A stretch of DNA of 64,000 nucleotides, taken from contig NZ_JACSCH020000029.1 of assembly GCF_014451325.2 (NCBI RefSeq), forward strand, positions 1-64,000. Reading direction: 5' to 3'. Of this stretch, positions 25,998 through 33,957 are shown one piece after another. Source of the DNA: Streptomyces sp. CB02980 (GTDB lineage: Bacteria; Actinomycetota; Actinomycetes; Streptomycetales; Streptomycetaceae). A program made the translations under genes and the position numbers. The first letter of the stretch is position 1. Each line of letters begins with the position of its first letter. A model generated the notes under the pieces. That model ran no database searches. It had not been told where the DNA came from and saw nothing but the letters and a program-made list of their open reading frames with translations.

Positions 25998-27809
25998 ATG
26001 CGTCGCTCCGCCGCTGGGAAGGTCTCCGCTCTCGCCGTCGCGGCGACGGTGCTCTCGATGGGTGCCGCCGCTCCGCCCACGGCCCCACCGGCCGCACCGC
26101 CACCGCCCGTCAAGGAACCCGTCGCCGTCGGCTACGGCGGCGCGGTCGCCAGTGTGGACGCCGACGCCTCGGCCGCCGGTGTCGAGGTGCTCCGCAAGGG
26201 CGGCAACGCCGTGGACGCCGCCGTCGCCGTCGCGGCCGCGCTCGGCGTCACCGAGCCCTACTCGGCGGGCATCGGGGGCGGCGGCTACTTCGTCTACTAC
26301 GACGCGAAGAGCCGTACGGTCCACACCGTCGACGGACGCGAGACCGCGCCGCGCTCGGCCGACACGAACCTCTTCGTGGAGAACGGCGCGCCGATCCCCT
26401 TCGAGGAGGGGATGACCAGCGGCCGTGGCGTCGGCACCCCCGGCACCCCGGCGACCTGGAAGACCGCCCTCGACGCCTGGGGCAGCAAGAGGCTCGGCAC
26501 CCTGCTCGAACCCGCCGAGCGGCTGGCCCGCGAGGGCTTCACCGTCGACGCCACCTTCCGCGCGCAGACCGCGGGCAACGAGGCGCGGTTCCGCGACTTC
26601 CCCGCGAGCTCCGAACTCTTTCTTCCGGGCGGGCAGTTGCCCGTCGTCGGCTCGGTCTTCAAGAACCCCGACCTGGCCCGTACGTACGAGAAACTCGGGC
26701 GCGAGGGCGTCGGCGCGCTCTACCGGGGTCCGCTCGCCCGGGACATCGTGAACACCGTCCGCACGCCCCCGGTCCGCGAGGGCGCCACCCGGAAGGTGCG
26801 GGCCGGCGACCTGACGGAGCGTGACCTCGGCGCGTACCACACCGTGTTCCGCAAGCCCACCAAGGTTTCGTACCGGGATCTCGACGTCTACGGGATGCCC
26901 CCGTCCTCCTCCGGTGGCACGAGCGTCGGCGAGGCCCTCAACATCCTGGAGGGCACCGACCTCGCGAGCGCCTCCCCGGCCCGCTATCTGCACCGCTTCA
27001 TCGAGTCGAGCCGCATCGCCTTCGCCGACCGGGGCCGCTGGGTCGGCGACCCCGCCTTCGAGTCCGTGCCGACACGGGGGCTGCTCTCCCAGCGGTACGC
27101 CGACTCGCGCGCCTGCCTGATCCGGGACGACGCCGCCCTGACCAGCCCCCTCGCGCCCGGCGACCCGAACAGCCCGGTGCCGTGCGCGAGCGGTGGCACG
27201 GCGGCCCCGACCACGTACGAGGGGGAGAACACCACCCACCTCACGGTGGCCGACAAGTGGGGCAACGTCGTCGCCTACACCCTCACCATCGAGTCCACCG
27301 GCGGCAGCGGGATCACCGTGCCCGGCCGGGGCTTCCTGCTCAACAACGAACTGACCGACTTCTCCTTCGCCCCGGCGAACCCGGCCGTGCACGACCCGAA
27401 CCTGCCCGGCCCCGGCAAGCGGCCGCGCTCCTCGATCTCGCCGACGATCGTCCTCGACGGACACGACCGGCCGGTCCTCGCGCTCGGGTCGCCGGGTGGC
27501 GCGACCATCATCACGACGGTCCTCCAGACCCTCACCGGGGTCGTCGACCGGGGCCTGCCGCTCGTCGACGCGATCGCCGCGCCGCGGGCCAGCCAGCGCA
27601 ACCAGGCCACCACCGAGCTCGAACCCGGCCTGTGGAACAGCCCGGTCAGGGCGGAGCTCGAAGCCATCGGGCACGGCTTCCGGCAGAACCCGGAGATCGG
27701 CGCGGCGACCGGCGTCCAGCGCCTGCCGGACGGCCGCTGGGTGGCCGCGGCCGAGACCGTGCGCAGGGGCGGCGGGTCGGCGATGGTGGTCAGGCCGGCG
27801 GGGAAGTAG
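25998..27809 (+). CDS. ggt: Gamma-glutamyltransferase
   Basis: 603 residues. Signal peptide at the N-terminus, then GGNAVDAAVAVAAALGVTEPYSAGIGGGGYFVYYD and the autoprocessing site in GENTTH, where Thr412 becomes the N-terminal nucleophile of the small subunit. GMPPSSSGGTSVGEALNILEG and SPGGATIITTVLQTL are further family signatures. It hydrolyses or transfers the gamma-glutamyl group of glutathione-like peptides outside the cell. ATG at 25998 follows GGAGG. Monocistronic: a hairpin begins 5 nt after the stop. Confidence 0.95.
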   Translation: MRRSAAGKVSALAVAATVLSMGAAAPPTAPPAAPPPPVKEPVAVGYGGAVASVDADASAAGVEVLRKGGNAVDAAVAVAAALGVTEPYSAGIGGGGYFVYYDAKSRTVHTVDGRETAPRSADTNLFVENGAPIPFEEGMTSGRGVGTPGTPATWKTALDAWGSKRLGTLLEPAERLAREGFTVDATFRAQTAGNEARFRDFPASSELFLPGGQLPVVGSVFKNPDLARTYEKLGREGVGALYRGPLARDIVNTVRTPPVREGATRKVRAGDLTERDLGAYHTVFRKPTKVSYRDLDVYGMPPSSSGGTSVGEALNILEGTDLASASPARYLHRFIESSRIAFADRGRWVGDPAFESVPTRGLLSQRYADSRACLIRDDAALTSPLAPGDPNSPVPCASGGTAAPTTYEGENTTHLTVADKWGNVVAYTLTIESTGGSGITVPGRGFLLNNELTDFSFAPANPAVHDPNLPGPGKRPRSSISPTIVLDGHDRPVLALGSPGGATIITTVLQTLTGVVDRGLPLVDAIAAPRASQRNQATTELEPGLWNSPVRAELEAIGHGFRQNPEIGAATGVQRLPDGRWVAAAETVRRGGGSAMVVRPAGK

Positions 27810-27813
27810 CGGC

Positions 27814-27841
27814 GGGAGGGGGCACACGGGTGCCCCCTCCC
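27814..27841 (+). terminator. Hairpin terminator after ggt
   Basis: Perfect 12-bp stem GGGAGGGGGCAC / GTGCCCCCTCCC with an ACGG tetraloop. Confidence 0.8.
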
Positions 27842-27866
27842 CGTCCTGCGGCGGACGCGCGTCGCA

Positions 27867-28070
27867 GCGCGTCTGCCGCGTTCCGCGGGGGGACGCGCGT
27901 CCCCCCGGTGCGTCTGCCGCGTCCCGCAGTGGACGGTGCGTCCCCCTGTGCGTCTGCCGCGTCCCGCAGTGGACGGTGCGTCCCCCTGTGCGTCCGCCGT
28001 GCCCCCAGTGGACGTGCGTCCCACCCCGTGCGTCTGCCGCGCCCCTGTGGCGGGCGTGTGTCCTGCCGCG
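27867..28070. repeat. Tandem repeat, 40-bp unit, about five copies
   Basis: Two perfect copies (27908-27947 and 27948-27987) begin GTGCGTCTGCCGCG and end GGTGCGTCCCCCT. A diverged copy lies on the left (27867-27907) and two decayed ones on the right, up to about 28070. The array fills the gap between ggt and the convergent map gene. No coding frame or promoter is visible in it. Confidence 0.85.
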
Positions 28071-28083
28071 CGCCCTCCGCGTC

Positions 28084-28851
28084 CTACAGCGCCGTCAGCA
28101 CCCGCGGGCCCTCGTCCGTGATCGCCACCGTGTGCTCCGCGTGCGCCGCGCGTGAGCCGTCGACCGTGCGGATCGTCCAGCCGTCGCGCGCCGTGTAGTG
28201 GTCGTCCGTGCCGCCCCCGATCAGCATCGGCTCGATCGCGAGCACCATCCCGTGGCGCAGTTTCATGCCCCGGCCCGGTCGTCCCTCGTTGGGGACGCCC
28301 GGGTCCTCATGCATCGTGCGGCCGATGCCGTGGCCGCCGAAGCCGTCCGGGATGCCGTACCCGGCGGCGCGGCACACCCGGCCGATCGCGTGCGCGACGT
28401 CGCCGATGCGGTTGCCGACGACGGCGGCCGCGATGCCTGCCTCCAGGGCCTCCTCCGCCGCGGCGATCAGCCGGGTGTCCTCCGGCCGGGCCGGGCCGAC
28501 CGTGAAGCTGATCGCCGAGTCGCCCGCCCAGCCGCCGAGCAGGGCCCCGCAGTCAGCCGAGACCAGGTCGCCCGGGGCGAGCCGGGTGTCGTCCGGGATG
28601 CCGTGGACGATCGCGTCGTTCACGGAGACGCACACGACCGCGGGGAACGGCACCGGCGCCCATTCGGGGCGGTAGCCGAGGAACGGCGATCCGGCGCCCG
28701 CTTCGGCGAGGACCTCCCGCGCCGCGCGGTCGAGGTCGGTGAGCGGCACGCCGGGCGCCGCCTTCTCCCGTACGGCCGCCAGGGCGCGGGCGACCACCCG
28801 CCCCGCCTCACGCATCGCGGCCAGGTTCTCGTTCGTCTTGATCTCCACCAT
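28084..28851 (-). CDS. map: Methionine aminopeptidase, type I
   Basis: 255 residues with the five metal ligands in order: Asp in SADCGA, Asp in GDSAISF, His in GGHGIGRTMHEDP, Glu in IEPML and Glu in AEHTV. N-terminal IKTNENLAAMREAGRVVA is typical. It removes initiator Met from new proteins. No N-terminal zinc-finger extension is present. Streptomycetes usually carry more than one map gene and this one is separate from the ribosomal cluster. It is paired back to back with an XRE regulator; only 32 nt separate the start codons. The -10 TATAGT lies 7 nt before its ATG, so the message is probably leaderless. Confidence 0.94.
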   Translation of the reverse strand: MVEIKTNENLAAMREAGRVVARALAAVREKAAPGVPLTDLDRAAREVLAEAGAGSPFLGYRPEWAPVPFPAVVCVSVNDAIVHGIPDDTRLAPGDLVSADCGALLGGWAGDSAISFTVGPARPEDTRLIAAAEEALEAGIAAAVVGNRIGDVAHAIGRVCRAAGYGIPDGFGGHGIGRTMHEDPGVPNEGRPGRGMKLRHGMVLAIEPMLIGGGTDDHYTARDGWTIRTVDGSRAAHAEHTVAITDEGPRVLTAL

Positions 28852-28857
28852 GCCAAT

Positions 28858-28876
28858 TACTATACCGGTATTAGTA
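28858..28876. promoter_or_regulatory. Palindromic operator containing back-to-back -10 elements of map and the XRE gene
   Basis: A 19-nt near-perfect palindrome: outer arms TACTA and TAGTA, core ATACCGGTAT. On the minus strand TATAGT (28864-28859) ends 7 nt before map. On the plus strand TAGTAT (28872-28877) ends 6 nt before the XRE gene. Bound repressor would block both promoters at once; autoregulation by the XRE protein is the simplest reading. Confidence 0.6.
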
Positions 28877-28883
28877 TGGCGTC

Positions 28884-29135
28884 ATGGTGCGCACACCCCT
28901 GACCCCCGAAGAGCGCGAGCGCGGCGAGCGCCTCGGCCTGTTCCTGCGCGAAGCGCGCGGCGAGCGGTCGATGGTGGAGATCGCCGCCGCCGCCGGACTG
29001 TCCGCCGAGACCCTCCGCAAGATCGAGACGGGCCGGGCCCCCACCCCGGCGTTCTTCACCGTCGCGGCCCTCGCCCGGGTCCTCGGCCTCTCCATGGACG
29101 AGCTGGTCGTCCGCTGCGCGCTCGCGCCCGCCTGA
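28884..29135 (+). CDS. XRE-family helix-turn-helix regulator
   Basis: 83 residues, essentially a single DNA-binding domain. GLFLREARGERSMVEIAAAAGLSAETLRKIETGRAPTP is the Cro/CI-type helix-turn-helix, followed by FFTVAALARVLGLSMDELV, the closing helices. There is no ligand or dimerisation domain beyond the fold. It lies divergent to map with a shared palindromic promoter, so it probably regulates map and itself. Confidence 0.92.
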   Translation: MVRTPLTPEERERGERLGLFLREARGERSMVEIAAAAGLSAETLRKIETGRAPTPAFFTVAALARVLGLSMDELVVRCALAPA

Positions 29136-29203
29136 CGGCCCCCGACCCCGGGTGCGCGGGAATTCGGTGGCGCAGGGGACCGGCACGGACGATCATGCGA
29201 CGC

Positions 29204-29767
29204 ATGAGCGACGCACCCGCACGATGGACCACGGCGACCGTCTACCCCGACATGTGGGCGGACCCGGACGACGACCCCCGCAACAGCAACGGGGGTCCCG
29301 GCTCGGAGGGTGAGCTCGCGACCTTGCAGGACTGCCTGCGGGACTACCGGCTGACCCTGCGGATGAAGTGCGAGGGGCTGGACGCGGAGCAGCTCGCCCG
29401 CCGGTCGGTCCCGCCGTCGACCATGTCGCTGCTCGGCCTGGTCCGGCACCTCGCCGAGGTGGAGCGGGACTGGCGCAACTGGATCAGCGACGGTGAACCG
29501 CTGCCGAAGCTGTACGGCAGGAAGGACGCGGACTTCGACGGCGCCGTCGCCGAACAGGCCGTGGCCGACGCCGCGTTCGCCGATCTGGAGCGGGAGCAGG
29601 CGGCGCTCGACGCCGAGCTGGCCGAGCATCCGGACCTGGGCGTACGGGTGGGGAAGGACGAGATCGCGATCCGGGAGCTGATGGTGCACCGGATCGACGA
29701 GTACGCCCGCCACTGCGGCCACGCCGACCTGCTGCGCGAGTGCGTCGACGGCAGGGTCGGCCAGTGA
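29204..29767 (+). CDS. DinB-family (DUF664-type) putative metal-dependent protein
   Basis: 187 residues. TLRMKCEGLDAEQLARRSVPPSTMSLLGLVRHLAEVERDW is the four-helix DinB signature with the first His (RHLAEVE), and ELMVHRIDEYARHCGHADLLRE supplies the last pair. DinB-fold proteins are often thiol S-transferases (mycothiol or bacillithiol dependent) in actinobacteria, but the reaction is not established for this member. An ATG at 29195 is an alternative start; neither has a clear ribosome-binding site. Confidence 0.88.
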   Translation: MSDAPARWTTATVYPDMWADPDDDPRNSNGGPGSEGELATLQDCLRDYRLTLRMKCEGLDAEQLARRSVPPSTMSLLGLVRHLAEVERDWRNWISDGEPLPKLYGRKDADFDGAVAEQAVADAAFADLEREQAALDAELAEHPDLGVRVGKDEIAIRELMVHRIDEYARHCGHADLLRECVDGRVGQ

Positions 29768-29801
29768 CGGGCGCCGGGCGGCTCCAGGGCCGAGCCGGTT
29801 C

Positions 29802-30488
29802 CTAGACCGAGACCGCCAGCTGGACGCGGCTGTGGCGCGGGAGCTCGATCTCGTCGAGGAGCGCCCGGGCCAGGTCCGCGTGGGCGATCCGGCCGGCGCC
29901 GTCGATCACCGTGCCCACGGCCGTCCGGTAGCCCCCGGTCACCTCGGCCTCCGCGTTCAGGTCCTGCGGGGGTACGACCATCAGCCAGTCGAGCTCCTGC
30001 CCCGCCTCTGCGGTCAGCAGCGCGAACTCGGCCACGTGCCCCTGCGAGAACACCCGCCACTGTTCCGGGAACTCGGGTGCGTCCATGACCCGCACCCCCG
30101 GCTCCGTCTCCAGCGTCGTGGCGATACCCAGCGTCAACAGCCGTCGCACACCCGCCTCTTCGAGTCCCGTGATCAGCGCCTTGGCCGCCGCCGTGAAGTA
30201 CTCCTCCGAGGAGACGTCGAGGCGGACCGACGTGTTCACGGCGGCGTCATGGCCGGCCGCCAGGGCGGCCACCGAGGCCGGGTCGGTGACGTCGCCCCGT
30301 ACCAGCGTGACCGAATCCCCGTCCAGATCGGGGTACTTCGAAGGATCGCGGACCACCGCGGTCACCCGGTGGCCCCGGGTCACCGCCTCCGCGACGGCCG
30401 CGCGGCCGACCCGTCCACCCGCTCCGAAGACGACGATGCTCCTGCTGACGGCGTTCCCGCTCGTGTCGTTGCTCGTGTCGTTGTTCAT
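29802..30488 (-). CDS. NAD(P)-binding atypical short-chain dehydrogenase (NmrA/SDR-a5-like)
   Basis: 228 residues. IVVFGAGGRVGRAAVAEAVTRGH is the nucleotide-binding Rossmann motif, followed by VRGDVTDPASVAALAAGHDA and the late domain (DWLMVVPPQDL, YRTAVGTVIDGAGRIAHADLARALLDEI) of NAD(P)H-binding SDR-like proteins that often act as quinone or NADPH sensors or reductases. No Tyr-Lys catalytic pair of classical SDRs is visible. It is divergent from an HxlR regulator with 60 nt between starts, the usual layout for a redox- or aldehyde-responsive reductase and its regulator. TACGGT lies 6 nt before its ATG. Confidence 0.85.
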   Translation of the reverse strand: MNNDTSNDTSGNAVSRSIVVFGAGGRVGRAAVAEAVTRGHRVTAVVRDPSKYPDLDGDSVTLVRGDVTDPASVAALAAGHDAAVNTSVRLDVSSEEYFTAAAKALITGLEEAGVRRLLTLGIATTLETEPGVRVMDAPEFPEQWRVFSQGHVAEFALLTAEAGQELDWLMVVPPQDLNAEAEVTGGYRTAVGTVIDGAGRIAHADLARALLDEIELPRHSRVQLAVSV

Positions 30489-30494
30489 GGCAGG

Positions 30495-30542
30495 ACCGTA
30501 GAACCGGAGTGCCTGGTTACTTCAACGGTACTGGGCTAGCTT
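30495..30542. promoter_or_regulatory. Divergent leaderless promoters of the reductase and HxlR genes
   Basis: TACGGT (minus strand, 30500-30495) ends 6 nt before the reductase ATG. TAGCTT (plus strand, 30537-30542) ends 6 nt before the HxlR ATG. Neither gene has a ribosome-binding site. The 36 nt between them (with GTTACTTCAACGGTAC at 30516-30531) is the likely HxlR operator. Confidence 0.5.
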
Positions 30543-30548
30543 CGGCAC

Positions 30549-30923
30549 ATGAACCAGCCGCTGCCCACCGACCTCTTCCACGACCCGGACTGCTCCGACC
30601 GTGCCCAGCCCATCCGCGTCGGCGGCAAGTGGACCGCCGTGGTGCTCCGCTGTCTGGAGGACGGACGGCCGCGCCGCTTCTCCGAGCTGCGCGTCCCGCT
30701 CCACTGGATCACCCCCAAGGTCCTCACCGAGACCCTGCGCACCATGGAGCGCGACGGCTTCCTCACCCGCACCGCGTACGACGAGAACCCGCCGCGCGTC
30801 GAGTACGCGCTGACCGCCCTCGGCCGGTCGCTGATCGATCCCCTCGACGCCGCCTGCGCGTGGGCCCGCGACCATGTCCCGGAGATCACCGAGGCCAGGA
30901 CCGCGTACGCGCAGGGCGGCTGA
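30549..30923 (+). CDS. HxlR-family winged-helix regulator
   Basis: 124 residues. GGKWTAVVLRCLEDGRPRRFSELRVPLHWITPKVLTETLRTMERDGFLTR is the HxlR winged helix, with the wing in PPRVEYALTALG. The single cysteine near the N-terminus (DPDCSDRAQP) sits where many HxlR regulators sense oxidants or electrophiles. Probably controls the divergent reductase. Confidence 0.92.
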   Translation: MNQPLPTDLFHDPDCSDRAQPIRVGGKWTAVVLRCLEDGRPRRFSELRVPLHWITPKVLTETLRTMERDGFLTRTAYDENPPRVEYALTALGRSLIDPLDAACAWARDHVPEITEARTAYAQGG

Positions 30924-31003
30924 CGCCGGGGCGGCCGGACGGCGCGGACCGCGTCTTCGCCGCCCGGGAGACCCTGCCCCCCGCCTCCACTCCGACCCCG
31001 GCA

Positions 31004-31009
31004 TAGGCT
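31004..31009 (+). promoter_or_regulatory. Leaderless -10 element of the flavin/F420 protein gene
   Basis: TAGGCT lies 7 nt before the ATG at 31017 with no ribosome-binding site. Confidence 0.4.
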
Positions 31010-31016
31010 CCCGGGC

Positions 31017-31400
31017 ATGATGCCCGAAGAGCTGCGGCGCGGCCGCTACGTCAGCCTGACCACCTACCGCAAGAACGGCACGGGGGTCGCGACACCCGTC
31101 TGGTACGCGGTCGACGGCGACGAGCTGTACGCCTGGACCCGCACGGACTCCTGGAAGGTCAAGCGGCTGCGGAACGACCCGAGGGTCGAGGTCGCCGTCT
31201 GCGACCTGCGCGGCAACGTAGCCGAGGGCGCCGAGCGCTTCACCGGGGAGGGCCGGCTGGTGACGGGGGAGGAGCTGCGCCGGATCCGGGGGCTGCTCTC
31301 GCGCAAGTACACCTGGCAGTACTGGCTGACCGACGTGCCCGCCATGCTCGTCCGGCTCGGGAAGCGCCCGCACACCGGGATCGTCGTGCGATTCGGGTGA
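31017..31400 (+). CDS. PPOX-class F420-dependent oxidoreductase-like protein
   Basis: 127 residues: a single split beta-barrel. YVSLTTYRKNGTGVATPVWYAVDGDELYAWT near the N-terminus, KVKRLRNDPRVEVAVCDLRG in the middle, and the ending GIVVRF match the short Rv-type PPOX/F420-binding reductases of actinobacteria. These use F420H2 or flavin to reduce C=C or related bonds; the substrate is unknown. Two start codons lie side by side (31017 and 31020). Confidence 0.85.
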   Translation: MMPEELRRGRYVSLTTYRKNGTGVATPVWYAVDGDELYAWTRTDSWKVKRLRNDPRVEVAVCDLRGNVAEGAERFTGEGRLVTGEELRRIRGLLSRKYTWQYWLTDVPAMLVRLGKRPHTGIVVRFG

Positions 31401-31515
31401 ATTGGGCGGTAGGGCACGCGCAGGAAAACGGTCCGTAGTCGTCCCGTAACACGACTGCGGTCCAATACCCGCGGACCGGAAGGTTCCAGTCGACGGCGGG
31501 GCAGGTGCGGATCGC

Positions 31516-32820
31516 ATGACGGTGTATCAACTCCCGGCGGAAGTCGCCACGTTCAGGCAATGGTTGACGGAGCTCGCGTGCCGCATCCCGTCGGGCGGCG
31601 GCTGGTACGGAGTCTTCGTCGAACGCGACCCGGACGGGCTGCGCGCCTGCTTCGACGGGATGGAGATCCTGCCCTGGGACATCGTCGAGTCCCTGCTTCA
31701 GGACGCCGGCGAAGCGGTCGGGGGGCCGTTCGCCGTCCGGGGCGGGACGCTGTACGCGGCGGCCACCGGCGCCCACGACCGCCGCCCCGGCGGAGCGGAG
31801 GCGCTCACCGAACGCCGTGAGCTCATGGAGCGCGAACGCCGGTACGCCGAGTCCCGGGCCCGTGAACTGGGCGACCGGCTCCGTGCGACCCCGGCTCCCG
31901 GCCCGGACGACACGGCCCGCCTGGAGCACGACCTGGCCTGGACGCGCGACGACCACGCGCGGGCGACGGCACGGGTCGCCGACCTGACGGCCCGCCTCGC
32001 ACGGCTGGGGGAGCGGAGCGAGGGCGGCGCGACGCCGGGGCCGCCGCCGGCACCGGCACCGGCACCGGCACCGGCACCGGCACCGGCCAAGCGTCGCCCG
32101 CGTGGCGCGCGCTACGCGTGGCTTGACGCCGCTGCCGAGGACCAGGGGCCGGTGGCCGTGCCCGTTCCCGTACTCCCCACCGGGGGAGCGGCGCCGCGCG
32201 GGGCCCGGTTCGGGGGCGCCGCCCAGCCGGCCGAGGCCGCCGCGCCCGGCGCCGCCGACCCGGCGGTGCCCTCCGGGGCCGACCCCGCCGAGGCGGGCCG
32301 CGCCGCGGCCAACGCGGTCTACGCGCTCCAGCGGCTCCGCGCCCAGGGCCGCAGCGGCGAGGCCCACGCCCTGCTCTGCGAGGCGCTCAACGGGCCGCCC
32401 GTCCGGCTGCCCGCCCTCGCCGGGGAACTGCATCGCGCCGGCCTCGGCGCCGACTGGTCCATCCTGCTCTGGGAGGCGGCCTCGCTGCCGCCCGGCCGGC
32501 TCGCCGCCGTCGCCGGGGCGCTCGCCGACGCGGGCCGCGCCGCCGACTGCGATCAGCTCCTCCGTCAGGGCGTGGCCCGCCCCGTCGAGGAGCTCGCCGG
32601 GGCGTGCGCCGCCCTGCGGGCCGAGGGCCACCACCGCGAGGCCCACGCGCTGCTCACCGCCTTCGTCCGGGTCCGCGCCCCCGAGGACGCGGCCCGCCTC
32701 GCGGCCGAGGATCCGCGGGGGCTCGCGCCCCAACTCCTCGAAGCCGCCCGAGCGGTGTCCGCGTCCCGCGAGAGCGATCTGCTGCACGCCCTCCGCGTGG
32801 CCGGCCTCGCGGGTGCGTGA
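31516..32820 (+). CDS. Streptomyces protein of unknown function with a Pro-Ala linker
   Basis: 434 residues in three parts. Residues 1-90 are a compact globular domain (VATFRQWLTELACRIPSGGG, WDIVESLLQDAGE). Residues about 95-165 form an Arg/Glu-rich coiled coil, followed by a low-complexity linker of alternating Pro and Ala encoded by six to seven CCGGCA hexamers (about 32050-32088). The last 170 residues are helical repeats of pentatricopeptide/TPR character (YALQRLRAQGRSGEAHALL, AGALADAGRAADCDQLL, CAALRAEGHHREAHALL). Known relatives are conserved in the genus but uncharacterised. No signal peptide. A strong hairpin follows. Confidence 0.7.
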   Translation: MTVYQLPAEVATFRQWLTELACRIPSGGGWYGVFVERDPDGLRACFDGMEILPWDIVESLLQDAGEAVGGPFAVRGGTLYAAATGAHDRRPGGAEALTERRELMERERRYAESRARELGDRLRATPAPGPDDTARLEHDLAWTRDDHARATARVADLTARLARLGERSEGGATPGPPPAPAPAPAPAPAPAKRRPRGARYAWLDAAAEDQGPVAVPVPVLPTGGAAPRGARFGGAAQPAEAAAPGAADPAVPSGADPAEAGRAAANAVYALQRLRAQGRSGEAHALLCEALNGPPVRLPALAGELHRAGLGADWSILLWEAASLPPGRLAAVAGALADAGRAADCDQLLRQGVARPVEELAGACAALRAEGHHREAHALLTAFVRVRAPEDAARLAAEDPRGLAPQLLEAARAVSASRESDLLHALRVAGLAGA

Positions 32821-32840
32821 CCCGGCCGGGCGGGCTCCCT

Positions 32841-32898
32841 GCGGGGTGGGATTCCGGGCCCGGCGAGCTCCTCTCGCCCGGCCCGGAACCCGCCCCGC
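32841..32898 (+). terminator. Long hairpin terminator
   Basis: Interrupted stem of about 25 bp: GCGGGG / CCCCGC at the base, then GGG/CCC, TTCCGGG / CCCGGAA-type pairing and GGCGA / TCGCC near the loop. Starts 20 nt after the stop codon at 32820. Confidence 0.7.
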
Positions 32899-33056
32899 GC
32901 AGGAGGCCCGCGCCTGCACGTCTCCGTCATGCCCGGACGTGCCGGTACGTGTCGGTACGTGTCCGACGTGGACCACTCGGGTATGAAACATGATCGACCC
33001 CGCTGCTTCCCGGCGGCGGTCTTGCTCCGAGGTGTGACGGGGCTTACGTTCTCCTC

Positions 33057-33081
33057 CTACGCATCGCGTCTACGTGCGTAG
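33057..33081 (+). promoter_or_regulatory. Inverted-repeat operator upstream of the catabolic operon
   Basis: CTACGCA (33057-33063) and TGCGTAG (33075-33081) are perfect 7-bp arms. A further CTACG at 33070-33074 makes two direct and one inverted copy of CTACG. It ends 33 nt before the nitrilase start, in the region expected for the operon promoter, so a repressor site is likely. Confidence 0.5.
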
Positions 33082-33114
33082 AGGCTCTCTGACGCCGTGC
33101 CGAAGGAGCAGATC

Positions 33115-33957
33115 ATGACCGACGTCGTACGCGCCGCGCTCGTCCAGGCGACCTGGACCGGCGACACCGAATCCATGATCGCCAAACACGAGGAGTACGC
33201 CCGGGAGGCCGCCCGTCAGGGTGCCAAGGTGATCGGCTTCCAGGAGGTGTTCAACGCCCCCTACTTCTGCCAGGTCCAGGAGCCCGAGCACTACCGGTGG
33301 GCCGAGCCCGTCCCCGACGGCCCCACCGTCAGCCGGATGCGGGACCTCGCCCGGGAGACCGGGATGGTGATCGTCGTGCCCGTCTTCGAGGTCGAGAGCG
33401 AGGGCTTCTACTACAACACCGCCGCCGTGATCGACGCCGACGGCAGCTACCTCGGCAAGTACCGCAAGCACCACATCCCCCAGGTCAAGGGCTTCTGGGA
33501 GAAGTACTACTTCCGCCCGGGGAACGCCGGCTGGCCGGTCTTCGACACCGCCGTCGGCCGCGTCGGCGTCTACATCTGCTACGACCGGCACTTCCCCGAG
33601 GGCTGGCGCCAACTCGGGCTCAACGGGGCCCAGTTGGTCTACAACCCCTCGGCCACCCACCGCGGTCTCTCCTCCTACCTCTGGCAGCTGGAGCAGCCCG
33701 CCGCGGCCGTCGCCAACGAGTACTTCGTCGCCGCCATCAACCGCGTCGGCATCGAGGAGTACGGCGACAACGACTTCTACGGCACGAGCTACTTCGTCGA
33801 CCCGCGCGGGAAGTTCGTCGGCGACGTCGCCTCCGACAAGACGGAGGAACTCCTCGTCCGCGACCTCGACTTCGGTCTCATCGAGCAGGTGCGCCAGCAA
33901 TGGGCGTTCTACCGGGACCGACGCCCCGACGCCTACGACGGGCTGGTGCAGCCGTGA
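33115..33957 (+). CDS. Nitrilase-superfamily amidohydrolase, beta-ureidopropionase-like
   Basis: 280 residues with the Glu-Lys-Cys triad at E44 (GFQEVFNAPYF), K118 (GKYRKHHIP) and C155 (YICYDRHFPEG). The motifs KGFWEKYYFRPGN and NPSATHRGLSSYLWQLEQPAAAVAN match N-carbamoyl-beta-alanine amidohydrolases. It would convert N-carbamoyl-beta-amino acids to the free amino acid, CO2 and ammonia, the third step of reductive pyrimidine breakdown. ATG at 33115 follows GAAGGAG. First gene of the operon; its stop overlaps the next GTG by four bases. Confidence 0.9.
   Translation: MTDVVRAALVQATWTGDTESMIAKHEEYAREAARQGAKVIGFQEVFNAPYFCQVQEPEHYRWAEPVPDGPTVSRMRDLARETGMVIVVPVFEVESEGFYYNTAAVIDADGSYLGKYRKHHIPQVKGFWEKYYFRPGNAGWPVFDTAVGRVGVYICYDRHFPEGWRQLGLNGAQLVYNPSATHRGLSSYLWQLEQPAAAVANEYFVAAINRVGIEEYGDNDFYGTSYFVDPRGKFVGDVASDKTEELLVRDLDFGLIEQVRQQWAFYRDRRPDAYDGLVQP

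Noticed and set aside
25893-27827. Long N-terminal extension of the unknown minus-strand protein to about 888 residues
   Set aside because: The extension is antisense to ggt; the ATG at 25892 begins the part with a membrane helix and family-like composition.
32047-32090. CCGGCA hexamer run as an intergenic repeat
   Set aside because: It is in frame inside a gene and encodes an ordinary Pro-Ala linker.
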